Origin: Vitreoscilla filiformis | Lineage (GTDB): Bacteria > Pseudomonadota > Gammaproteobacteria > Burkholderiales > Burkholderiaceae_C | Direction: 5' to 3' | Length of the DNA: 64,000 nt | NCBI RefSeq assembly: GCF_002222655.1 | Contig: NZ_CP022423.1 | Span: 372,001 to 436,000, forward strand | Shown here: piece after piece, positions 53,928 through 63,644 of the stretch | Layout of the letters: every line of letters begins with the position of its first letter | How positions within the stretch are numbered: the first letter of the stretch is position 1 | Notes under the pieces: model-generated | Told to the model about the DNA's origin: nothing | The model's database searches: none | Seen by the model: the letters and a program-made list of their open reading frames with translations, nothing else | Position numbers and translations under genes: made by a program

Positions 53928-56668
53928 ATGGACTTTTTCAAGCACTGGGGCAAAGCCCGGCCAGTGGCCGAAGCGGCCACGTCCCATCATTTGCTCGTTT
54001 ATCACAGCTTGGATGTCGCCGCTGTTGGAGCCGCTTGGCTGGAGCGTTCGGCGCATCTGTTGCATTGGATGGCCCAAACCGCCGGTCTGCCCGCCCCGGC
54101 CTTGCTGGATTGGCTGACGTTTTGGCTCGCGCTGCACGACATCGGCAAATTCGCCACGCCGTTTCAGGCTCAGCGGCCTGATTTGGTGCAGACGCTGCAA
54201 GGCCGCAGCGTGGCGGCACCCGCGCTGGGCGCACCGCGCCATGACAGCCTGGGTTTGTCGGCCTGGCAAAAGTGGCTGGCGCCGCTCGCTGTGCAAGAGC
54301 GCTGGTGGGGGGAAGCCGCCGCCGATCACGACATGGCGCCTTGGGCCCATGCCGTCACCGGGCACCACGGCCAGCCCGGCAGGCCCGATCTGGCAACGGT
54401 CACACGCTACTTCAGCACCGCCGATCAAACCAGCTTGATCGCGTTCGCCCAAGCCATGCGCCATTTGTTCATCACGCCGAGCGTCATGGCCGCTGTGTGC
54501 GCCACTGAGCCTGAGGATTTTGAAGTGCGCAGCCAGCGCTTGTCCTGGTGGGTCGCGGGCGTGGCGGTGCTGGCGGATTGGATTGGCTCCAACACCGAGT
54601 TTTTCCCTTACGAAGCCCAGCCGGACACGTCACTCGCCCGCTACTGGCAGCAGGCGTGTGCCCGAGCGCACCGGGCGCTGGACCAAACCGGCGTGCTGCC
54701 CGCTGCGTGCCCCCAAGAACAGCCTTGGGCACGGTTGTTTCCGCACATCCACCAACCGTCAGCGCTGCAAGCTTGGGCACAACACACAGCACTGAGCCAG
54801 GGCCCGCAATTGCACCTTTTGGAAGACGTGACCGGTGCGGGCAAAACCGAAGCAGCGGTGATGCTGGCCCATCGCTTGATGGCCAACGGCAGCGCCGACG
54901 GCTACTTCATCGGCCTGCCAACGATGGCCACGGCCAACGCGATGTACCAACGCTTGGTCGATGTTCACGTGCGTTTATTTGCCAGCGACGCCAGCCTGAC
55001 GCTGGCCCATGGACGCAAAGATCTGGTGGAAATGTTCGCCGCCTCGGTATTGCGTGCCGGCAAAGCTGAGGCCGACCCGGCCCAGCAAGACGACAGCGCC
55101 ACCACCCGTTGCACCCGCTGGCTGGCCGACCACAACAAACGGGCACTGCTCGCACCGGCGGGCGTGGGCACGGTCGATCAGGCACTGCTGGCGGTGTTGC
55201 AGAACAAGCATCAATCGCTGCGGTTGCTCGGTTTGTTCCGCAAGGTGTTGATCGTGGATGAGGTTCACGCCTGCGATGCCTACATGCAACGCACGTTGGA
55301 GGTACTGCTGCGCTGCCATGCGGCCAGTGGGGGCAGTGCCATCCTGCTATCGGCCACCTTGCCGCAGGGGATGAAACAGCGCTTGTTCGATGCGTATGCC
55401 CAGGGCTGTGGTGCCCAACGGCCTGCATTGATCGAACGGGCTTATCCGCTCATCACATCGTGGCCAGGGGCACCGGGCGCGGTTTCATCCAACCGCTGCG
55501 AGGAAGTGGCCGTGCCCACGCGCAGCGCGATGTGCGCCGCACTGTGCAGGTTCGTTACACCGCCGATCTTGACGCGGTGCTGGCCCACATCACCGAAGCG
55601 CTTGCGCAGGGGCAGTGCGTGGGCTGGATTCGCAACACCATCGGCGACGCGCTGGCGGCCCAGGCTTTGCTGTGTGAGCGGGTGGCACCGGAGGGCATCA
55701 CGCTGTTTCATGCCCGTTTCACGCTGGGGGATCGGCTGGACATCGAAACCGAGGTGCTGGCGCACTTGGGCGCTCGCAGTGGCCCGACACAACGACGTGG
55801 CCGGTTGCTGATTGCTACCCAGGTGGCCGAGCAATCGCTGGATGTGGATTTGGATGTGCTGGTGAGTGACCTGGCCCCCATCGATCGGCTGATTCAACGC
55901 GCCGGGCGGCTGTGCCGGCATGTGCGAAATCAGGCAGGCGAGCGGTTGCCGCTGGGTGCCGTCGATGGCCGAGGGGCACCGCAGTTGTGGGTGTACGGGC
56001 CGGCCTGGGCGCCGCAACCAGGGGCGGACTGGTTCCGCCAAACATTCAAGAAAGCGGCCTACGTTTATGACGATCACGCCCAGCTCTGGCTGAGTGCGCA
56101 GCAGTTGCAGGCGGGCCGGTTCACCATGCCGGAGGATGCGCGCCCCATGATGGAAGCGGTGTATGGCGATGTGGACATCCCGCCCGGCCTGGAAAAAAGC
56201 CATCTAAAGGCGCTGGGCAAGGGTTATGGCAGCCGCTCCAACGCGCAGGACAACACCATCAAGCTGGATGAAGGTTACGTGCGTTCCGGGCTGGAATGGT
56301 TGGCCGACACCTCGGCCCCCTCGCGTCTGGGAGAAGACACCGTGGATGTGGTGCTGGGCCGTTGGGTGAACGGGCAGGTGCAGCCGTGGCGGGCCGACAA
56401 GGCCGCACACGCCTGGGCCTATAGCACGCTGCGGGTGCCCCGGCGCCTGATCGACCAGGCGGTGCCACCCGCCACGCCCGAACAGGCCCACGCCGTTGAA
56501 GCTGCATTGGCGAGCATGCCCGGCGGCGGGCGCTGGGTGGTGTTGCTGGTGCTGGCCATGGTGAATGGGCAGTGGCAAGGTCAAGCGTTAAGCCAAGCCA
56601 AGGAGCGCCGCCCCGCCGAGTGTCGAACGTGGGTGTATGACGGGCGACGGGGGTTGGTCACAGGGTGA
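53928..56668 (+). pseudogene. cas3: CRISPR-associated helicase-nuclease Cas3 (type I-E), frameshifted
   Basis: Begins at ATG 53928. The HD nuclease domain has LALHDIGKFATPFQ, AADHDMAP and VTGHHGQPGRPD; the helicase has Walker A DVTGAGKTEAAV, IVDEVHACDAYM (DEVH box) and LLSATLPQGM. After ERAYPLITSW the reading frame must shift by one base: downstream DVRRTVQVRYTADLDAVLA and motif VI APIDRLIQRAGRLCRH are read in another frame. The change lies at about 55505-55535 and equals loss of one base, likely a C in CGCCAG. Restored, the protein would be about 913 residues. As written, it would stop at 55811 with the second RecA lobe lost, so interference would be disabled. Sequencing error cannot be excluded. 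Confidence 0.9.
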
Positions 56669-56673
56669 ATTTT

Positions 56674-56692
56674 GGTGTTGATAATCCACACC
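56674..56692. promoter_or_regulatory. inverted repeat over the probable -10 element of hicA
   Basis: GGTGT-TGATAATCC-ACACC, a 5-bp perfect dyad with 9-bp spacing that encloses GATAAT (56680-56685), immediately before the hicA ATG at 56693. A start here would give a nearly leaderless transcript. It is a candidate operator for HicB autoregulation. Confidence 0.5.
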
Positions 56693-56878
56693 ATGAACAG
56701 CAAACAGGTCATCAAACGACTGGAGGCGGATGGTTGGTATCTGGCTCGTGTGAAGGGTTCACATCACCAGTTCAAGCATCCGAACAAACCCGGGTTAGTC
56801 ACGGTCAAACACCCGGACGGAGACATCCCCACCCCGACCCTCTACAGCATTGAACGGCAAGCCGGTTGGCGAAAGTGA
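56693..56878 (+). CDS. hicA: HicA mRNA-interferase toxin
   Basis: 61 residues (MNSKQVIKRLEADGWYLARV). HicA fold: KQVIKRLEADGWYLARVKGSHHQF with the catalytic His in GSHHQF, followed by PNKPGLVTVKHPDGDIP and TPTLYSIERQAGW. Length fits HicA (about 60). HicA cleaves mRNA when freed from HicB. It lies inside the cas gene cluster, 24 bp after cas3 and 11 bp before hicB. Confidence 0.9.
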   Translation: MNSKQVIKRLEADGWYLARVKGSHHQFKHPNKPGLVTVKHPDGDIPTPTLYSIERQAGWRK

Positions 56879-56889
56879 AAGGACACCCC

Positions 56890-57285
56890 ATGAAATTCAC
56901 CGTGGTTTTGCACACCGATGACGGTCAGCATTACGGCGTCATCGTCCCGGATTTGCCGGGGTGTTTTTCGGGCGGCCATGGCATTGACGACGCTCTTGCG
57001 AGTGTTCAAGAGGCCATTGACCTGCACGTTGAAACACTGCTCGACGATGGCGTAGACATTCCGCCACGCCAACCCATCACCGTCCACCAAGCCAATCCCG
57101 ACTACGCCGGGGGGGTGTGGGCGGTGGTGGACGTACCGATCGAGAAGTACTTGGGGCCTGCCGAAAAAGTCAACATCACCATTCCGCGCCGTTTGCTGGC
57201 ACGCATTGACGAATACGCCCGGGCGCATGGTGCCACCCGCAGCGGTTTTCTGGCAGAAGCTGCACGGCAAGCCATGCGCGGTTAA
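56890..57285 (+). CDS. hicB: HicB antitoxin with RHH DNA-binding tail
   Basis: 131 residues. The N-terminal half is the HicB RNase-H-like fold (MKFTVVLHTDDGQHYGVIVPD, FSGGHGIDDALASVQEAID). The C-terminal half is a ribbon-helix-helix domain (EKVNITIPRRLLARIDEYAR), which in this family represses the operon. It is 31 bp before casA, with no terminator between, so the pair is probably co-transcribed with the Cascade genes. Confidence 0.9.
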   Translation: MKFTVVLHTDDGQHYGVIVPDLPGCFSGGHGIDDALASVQEAIDLHVETLLDDGVDIPPRQPITVHQANPDYAGGVWAVVDVPIEKYLGPAEKVNITIPRRLLARIDEYARAHGATRSGFLAEAARQAMRG

Positions 57286-57316
57286 ACTGAAGAACAAACG
57301 ACAAGGGAGCCCCCCC

Positions 57317-59119
57317 ATGAACCTGCTCGAAGAAGCCTGGTTGCCCGTGCGTCTGCACAACGGTGAACGACGGTGGATCGCCCCACACGCGCTGGCACGC
57401 CCCGATGTGGCAGCGTTCGATGCCCCGCGTGCTGACTTCAACGGCGCCTTGGCTCAATTCGGCATCGCGCTGCTGCAAACCGTGGCACCGCCCAGCAGCA
57501 AAGCCGCTTGGAAAGCACGCTGGCAAACCCCGCCGGATGAGGCCACGTTGCAAAGCTGGCTCGTCCCTTGGGCGGATCGTTTCGTGCTGGATGGTCACGG
57601 CCCGCGCTTCATGCAAGACCTGACGGTTCACCAAATCCGGGACACCAAAGTTGTTGCGATTGGAAACTTGTTGCTAGAAGCTCCAGGAGAAAACACCCAG
57701 GACAACAACGCCGATCACTTCATCAAACGCGGCACCGTCGAAGCCATGTGCCCGCACTGTGCGGCGCTGGCGCTGTTCACGCTGCAAGTCAACGCGCCAT
57801 CGGGTGGGGCGGGGCATCGCACCGGGCTGCGTGGCGGCGGGCCACTCACCACGCTGCTGGTTGCGCCGTCCACGCCCGAGGCCCCGCGCAGCTTGTGGCA
57901 CCAACTCTGGCTCAACGTGCTGCCCTCCAGCACCTTCGAATCGGCCACGAACTGCGATGCGGCACTGGATGAACCCCACCACCGCATGCCCTGGCTCGCC
58001 AGTTTGGACGTGACCCAAAGCACCACCGGCGAAACCGCCCCCCAGCAAACCCACCCTTTGCAGGTGTATTGGGCCATGCCGCGCCGCATCCGGCTGCATC
58101 TGGAGGCGCTGGCCAGCGGCACGTGCGACGTGTGTCACCGCGCCGAGCTGCCACAGGTGCGCCACTACGTCACCCGCAACTACGGCATGAACTACAAGGG
58201 CGCTTGGCGGCATCCGCTCTCGCCCTACTACACGGCCAAGGACGAGAAGCTGCCGATGCACCCACAGCCTGGCGGCCTGGGCTACCGCCACTGGCTTGGG
58301 CTGGTATTGGGGATGAGCGATGAAAAGCGCCAGATCGAAGCGGCCACCGTAGTGGGTGAATTCATGCTGCACGCGGCGCGTGGCCAACTGGCTGCCAGCC
58401 CAGGCAGCAGCGCCGATCACCCACAGTTGTGGGCCTTCGGCTTCGACATGGACAACATGAAAGCCCGCTGCTGGTACGAAGCCCATTTGCCGCTCTACGA
58501 CTTGGAAGGCTGCTCACCCGAGGCCCAAACGCTGCTGCGCAACGAGGTCAAACGCTGGCTGACCGGGGCAGAGCTGGCCGCCAGTTATCTGCGGGGTGCC
58601 GTCAAAGATGCGTGGTTCAGCGCCGAGGCACGCGGCGACTTCAGCCATGTGGACGCCGCGTTCTGGCACGCCACCGAAGCCGCGTTTTACGGCTTGCTGC
58701 GCCCAACCGTGGCCCACCTGCGCAGCGATACCCCGCTGGACGGCCAAGCCATGGCCACCCGCTGGCTGGCGCAGTTGCAGCGCGAGGTGTTCCGGCTGTT
58801 TGAGGAGGATTTCGTTGGCGCCGGGGCCATCGAGCGGCAAAACCCCCGGCGGGTGACTGAGGCGCTGGTGCAGTTGCGCAAGAACCTTTATGGCCCGAAG
58901 CTGCGCGCCGCGCTCGAACTGCCAGCGCTGGAAAAAACCGTCAAAAAGACACCCAAAACATCTTCTAGTGTCATGTCATCGCTGGCCTGCCGTCCCCTCA
59001 CCCCGGCCCTCTCCCCCAAGGGGAGAGGGAGAAATGACTTCAAAGCCCCTCTCCCATCGGGGGAGAGGGGTTGGGGTGAGGGGAACGCGTCGCCGAACAC
59101 TCCGACATCTGCCACTTGA
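57317..59119 (+). CDS. casA: Cascade large subunit Cas8e (Cse1/CasA)
   Basis: 600 residues, longer than the usual 500. Start ATG 57317 (MNLLEEAWLPVRLHNGERRW) after a GGGAGC ribosome-binding site. The family N-terminus, the PAM-interacting region with GTVEAMCPHC, a second Cys pair (CDVCHRAEL) and the helical bundle (FGFDMDNMKARCWYEAHLP) are seen. The C-terminal 50 or so residues (after LRAALELPALEKTVKK) come from the palindromic repeat read in frame (RPLTPALSPKGRGRND, PLPSGERGWGEGNA). It recognises the PAM and recruits Cas3. Confidence 0.93.
   Translation: MNLLEEAWLPVRLHNGERRWIAPHALARPDVAAFDAPRADFNGALAQFGIALLQTVAPPSSKAAWKARWQTPPDEATLQSWLVPWADRFVLDGHGPRFMQDLTVHQIRDTKVVAIGNLLLEAPGENTQDNNADHFIKRGTVEAMCPHCAALALFTLQVNAPSGGAGHRTGLRGGGPLTTLLVAPSTPEAPRSLWHQLWLNVLPSSTFESATNCDAALDEPHHRMPWLASLDVTQSTTGETAPQQTHPLQVYWAMPRRIRLHLEALASGTCDVCHRAELPQVRHYVTRNYGMNYKGAWRHPLSPYYTAKDEKLPMHPQPGGLGYRHWLGLVLGMSDEKRQIEAATVVGEFMLHAARGQLAASPGSSADHPQLWAFGFDMDNMKARCWYEAHLPLYDLEGCSPEAQTLLRNEVKRWLTGAELAASYLRGAVKDAWFSAEARGDFSHVDAAFWHATEAAFYGLLRPTVAHLRSDTPLDGQAMATRWLAQLQREVFRLFEEDFVGAGAIERQNPRRVTEALVQLRKNLYGPKLRAALELPALEKTVKKTPKTSSSVMSSLACRPLTPALSPKGRGRNDFKAPLPSGERGWGEGNASPNTPTSAT
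58994..59083. repeat. palindromic repeat pair, copy C, in the 3' end of casA
   Basis: CCCCTCACCCCGGCCCTCTC then CCCCAAGGGGAGAGGG (58994-59029) and CCCCTCTCCC ATCG GGGGAGAGGGG (59046-59070) with TTGGGGTGAGGGG after. It is the same family as copies A and B. It adds about 40 codons to casA before the stop at 59119. Confidence 0.8.
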
Positions 59120-59144
59120 CGCAACACTAGGAAGGAGTGATGCG

Positions 59145-59720
59145 ATGACAGCATCTGTGACCAGCGAGCGTTACCGGCTCGCGCCCCCCGTCAAGGCGGC
59201 GTTCATGGCGTGGTGGCACGCCTTGTCGGATGAAGCGGCACGGGGTCAGCCCAAGGCAGACCGCGCCATCCTGCGCCGCTGCGAAAACCTCACCGACGTG
59301 ACACTCAGCGCCGCTTTTCAGCGTGTTTACTGGACGTTGCACGCCGCCCACACCGGCCCCGCGTGGGCCCCTTGGCAGCAAGAGCGCATCGCGGCGTTGG
59401 TGGCTTTGTCGGCGCATGTTCGGGGTGCTGGGGCGCTCTCGTTGCCACGCGCCATGCACCAGACGGTGGGCGGCTCGGATCGGGCAAGCGTCAGCGAGCT
59501 GCGCTTCAAGCGGCTGCTGGAGTCACCCGACATCGAGAGTTTGTTCACCGGGCTGCGTCGGGTGATGCCGCTCATCGACCATCAGGTCGATGTGGGCTCA
59601 ATGGCGCAGGACGTGTTCGGCTGGGGCGACGGCGTGCGCAAACGCTGGGCCTACGCCTACTACGACCCCACATCCACCCCCATCGAAGCGTCTCCGGCCC
59701 GTGCTGCGGCGTCGGCCTGA
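59145..59720 (+). CDS. casB: Cascade small subunit Cse2 (CasB)
   Basis: 191 residues from ATG 59145 with AAGGAG upstream. It is mostly helical with the family pattern FMAWWHALSDEAARGQPKADRAILRRC and VSELRFKRLLESPDIESLF. Two copies in Cascade stabilise the R-loop by contacting the non-target strand. It is 25 bp after casA in the operon. Confidence 0.93.
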   Translation: MTASVTSERYRLAPPVKAAFMAWWHALSDEAARGQPKADRAILRRCENLTDVTLSAAFQRVYWTLHAAHTGPAWAPWQQERIAALVALSAHVRGAGALSLPRAMHQTVGGSDRASVSELRFKRLLESPDIESLFTGLRRVMPLIDHQVDVGSMAQDVFGWGDGVRKRWAYAYYDPTSTPIEASPARAAASA

Positions 59721-59751
59721 TTCAGCGTTCACACATTCAGAGAGGTTTGTC

Positions 59752-60822
59752 ATGTCCCATTCTGCTCACCGTTTTGTGCAACTGCATCTGCTGACGCACT
59801 ACCCGCCCTCCAACCTCAACCGAGACGACACGGGCCGCCCTAAAACCGCCTTGGTAGGGGACGCCACCCGGTTGCGCGTCTCCTCCCAAAGCCAAAAGCG
59901 CGCTTGGCGCACCTCGGAAACGTTTGCCGTCGATCTCGCCGGCTGCCTGGGCCGGCGCACGCGCCAGCTCGGCAAGGAAGTGTTCAAGACGCTGTGCGCC
60001 GGCGGTGTGAGCGACAAACTGGCACGCGAGTGGGCCAAAGACATCGCCAAACAATTCGGCAAGCTGAAATCCGACAAGAAACCGGTGAACGACTCCGACC
60101 TGGAAATCGAGCAGCTCGCCCACCTCAGCCCCGAGGAGTGGGAGGCCACTTTTGCGCTGGCGCAAGCGCTGATCGCCCGCAAGGAAGGCCCGACTGAGGC
60201 CGAGCTGCGCCTGCTGACACAACCTCGCCGGGCGGTGGACATCGCCATGTTCGGTCGGATGTTGGCCGATTCACCCGAGTTCAACATGGAGGCGGCGGTG
60301 CAGGTGGCACACGCCATCACGGTGCATCGCGCAGCGGTGGAGGACGATTTTTTCAGCGCCGTGGACGACCTGAACCGCAACGACACCACGGGCGCCGGCC
60401 ACATCGGCGAACGCGGCTACGGCGCGGGTTTGTTCTACCTCTACATCGCCATCAACCGGGAATTGCTGCGCCACAACCTGGGTGGGGATGAAGCCTTGGC
60501 GGAGCGCGCCTTGGCCGCGTTGGTGCAGGCTGTCACCCGGGTGTCGCCCACGGGGATGCAAAACAGTTTTGCCTCGCGGGCCTATGCGGGTTATGTGCTG
60601 GCGGAAAAGGGCGATCAGCAGCCGCGCTCGCTTTCCCAAGCTTTTCTGAAACCCGTCCATGACCAAGGCGAAGGCATGTTCACCCAGGCTGTGACAGCAC
60701 TGGAAACCCGCTGCGCCAACTTCGATGCGGTCTATGGGGCGTGTGCCCAAGCACGCTACACGCTCAACGTGGAAACGCCCACCGGCACGCTGGCCGAGCT
60801 GATCCGTTTCGTGGCGGAATGA
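59752..60822 (+). CDS. casC: Cascade backbone subunit Cas7e (Cse4/CasC)
   Basis: 356 residues. The N-terminus FVQLHLLTHYPPSNLNRDDT, followed by RLRVSSQSQKRAWRTSE, is the RRM-like core with the motif of Cas7e. It later carries NRNDTTGAGHIGERGYGAGLF and RVSPTGMQNSFASRAYAGYVL. Six copies bind the spacer part of the crRNA. Its stop overlaps the casD start (ATGA). Confidence 0.95.
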   Translation: MSHSAHRFVQLHLLTHYPPSNLNRDDTGRPKTALVGDATRLRVSSQSQKRAWRTSETFAVDLAGCLGRRTRQLGKEVFKTLCAGGVSDKLAREWAKDIAKQFGKLKSDKKPVNDSDLEIEQLAHLSPEEWEATFALAQALIARKEGPTEAELRLLTQPRRAVDIAMFGRMLADSPEFNMEAAVQVAHAITVHRAAVEDDFFSAVDDLNRNDTTGAGHIGERGYGAGLFYLYIAINRELLRHNLGGDEALAERALAALVQAVTRVSPTGMQNSFASRAYAGYVLAEKGDQQPRSLSQAFLKPVHDQGEGMFTQAVTALETRCANFDAVYGACAQARYTLNVETPTGTLAELIRFVAE

Positions 60823-61637
60823 GCGCCATGGACTTTCTGGTTTTCCAACTTCAGGCGCCGATGGCGTCGTGGGGGGAAGCGGCGGTGGGGGAGTATCGGG
60901 GTTCGGCACCGCATCCGGGGCAGTCGGCCTTGGTGGGGTTGCTGGGCGCAGCGCTGGGGCTGGATCGGGCCGACGAGGCCGCCCATGCGGCGCTGCGCGA
61001 TGGCTACGGTTTCGCCGTAGGCGTGCTCGGTGCCCAAGGGGATGGCCGCTTGCTGCGTGACTATCACACCGCCCAGGTGCCCCCGCGCAGTGCGCTCAAG
61101 GGCCGCCCACACGCCACGCGCCGCGATGAGCTGGCGATGCCCAAACGCGAGCTGGGCACCATTCTTTCCACCCGGGATTACCGGCAGAACGTGCATTACC
61201 TGATCGCCGTCGCGCTGCGCGAAGGGGCCACGGCCCCGCACACGCTGGCCGCGCTGGCACAGGCGCTGCGCACGCCCCGCTTTCATCTGTACCTGGGCCG
61301 CAAGACCTGCGCCCCAGCCGCGCCGCTGTGGCCGCAGGTGGTGGAGGCCGCGTCGGCCCATGCGGCGATGCAGGTGTTTGGCGAGCGTTTCGAAGCCCAG
61401 CGTCAACAAGCCCAGGCGGCCACACAGGCCGCACGGCCCCAGCGCTGGGTGCCCGAGGTGCTGGAGCCGCTGCCCAGCCTCACCCGGTTGCACTTTGATG
61501 CCCACATTCCCGCCGGCGTGCCGGCATGGCTCAACGTGCCACGCAAGGATCGGCTGATGAGCCGCCGAGGCTGGCAGTTTGGGGATCGCACGGAGTTCAC
61601 GGCCTGGCTGGCCGAAGAGGAGCCGCCATGTTCTTGA
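60819..61637 (+). CDS. casD: Cascade subunit Cas5e (CasD)
   Basis: 272 residues from ATG 60819 (MSAMDFLVFQLQAPMASWGE); ATG 60828 is an alternative. Cas5 hallmarks are LVFQLQAPMASWGEAAVGEYRGSA at the start, HPGQSALVGLLGAALGL, and ILSTRDYRQNVHYLIAVALRE. It caps the 5' handle of the crRNA. It is slightly longer than the family average. It overlaps casE by 10 bp. Confidence 0.93.
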   Translation: MSAMDFLVFQLQAPMASWGEAAVGEYRGSAPHPGQSALVGLLGAALGLDRADEAAHAALRDGYGFAVGVLGAQGDGRLLRDYHTAQVPPRSALKGRPHATRRDELAMPKRELGTILSTRDYRQNVHYLIAVALREGATAPHTLAALAQALRTPRFHLYLGRKTCAPAAPLWPQVVEAASAHAAMQVFGERFEAQRQQAQAATQAARPQRWVPEVLEPLPSLTRLHFDAHIPAGVPAWLNVPRKDRLMSRRGWQFGDRTEFTAWLAEEEPPCS

Positions 61638-62346
61638 GTTTGCTCACCCCGCGTCCGGGTCACGAGCGCGAAGCGGCGCAGCAGCGTTTGGCCGATGGCC
61701 CTTATGGCGATCACCAATGGTTGTGGCGCCTGTTCCCCGCCGAAGCGGGCACGGCCCGGGATTTTCTGTTTCGGCGTCAAGAGGTGGGCGGGTTGCCGCG
61801 TTATCACTTGGTGTCGCAGCGGGCACCGCAGTCACCGGGGGAGGCTTGGCTGCTACAAACGCGGCCTTATGCGCCGAAGTTGGAAGCCGGCGAGCGGCTG
61901 GCGTTCGAGCTGCTGGCCTGCCCAACGGTGCGCCATGGGCGTGACCCGCGAGACGGCAAATCCCGCCGCCATGATGTGGTGATGGAAGCGAAGAAAACCC
62001 TGTTGGCCGAGCGCAGCCTGAGCCGCTGGGCAGATTGGCCAGCCAGCGATGGCCGCCCGGATTTGTACGCGCTGGTGCAATCGACCTGCACAGCGTGGCT
62101 GGCGCGGCGCGGGGAGCGCGCAGGGTTTGTGCTGGATGAGGCGTGCTGTGTGGTGTCGGCCTATCAGCCGATGCGCCAGCGGCGCAGCAGTGCGCCTGCC
62201 GACGAGGCGCCCTTGCAATTCAGCACCGTGGAACTCAGCGGCGAACTGACGGTGCAAGACCCCAGCGCTTTCACCCACATGCTGACGCACGGCCTGGGCA
62301 GCGCCAAGGCGTTTGGCTGTGGGTTGATGTTGGTGCGGCGGGCACT

Positions 62347-62350
<4 letters not shown>
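61628..62350 (+). CDS. casE: crRNA endonuclease Cas6e (CasE)
   Basis: 240 residues from ATG 61628. It has the two ferredoxin-like domains of Cas6e; His29 in GDHQWLWRLFP lies where the family catalytic His is expected, and the Gly-rich loop near the C-terminus is HGLGSAKAFGCGLMLV. It cuts the pre-crRNA in the repeat and stays on the 3' hairpin. The CRISPR repeat has a matching palindromic core. It overlaps cas1 by 4 bp. Confidence 0.93.
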
Positions 62351-63550
<1,200 letters not shown>

Positions 63551-63644
63551 TGCGGCTCTTTAACAATCTGTTTGGGAGGGTCTAAAAATCGGTAGATTTT
63601 TGAGGGGTGAAATTTGTCTTTGGAATCATTGAGATAGGATTGGT
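63551..63644 (+). promoter_or_regulatory. CRISPR leader
   Basis: The 94 bp between the cas2 stop and the first repeat are more AT-rich than the flanks. They contain AAAAATC-GGTA-GATTTTT (63584-63601), a perfect 7-bp dyad. A leader is expected to hold the array promoter and, in type I-E, an IHF site; no strong IHF match is claimed. Confidence 0.8.

Noticed and set aside
55460..56668. Second independent helicase gene after cas3
   Set aside because: It starts in mid-domain with no ribosome-binding site and completes the Cas3 helicase exactly, so a frameshift is the simpler reading.
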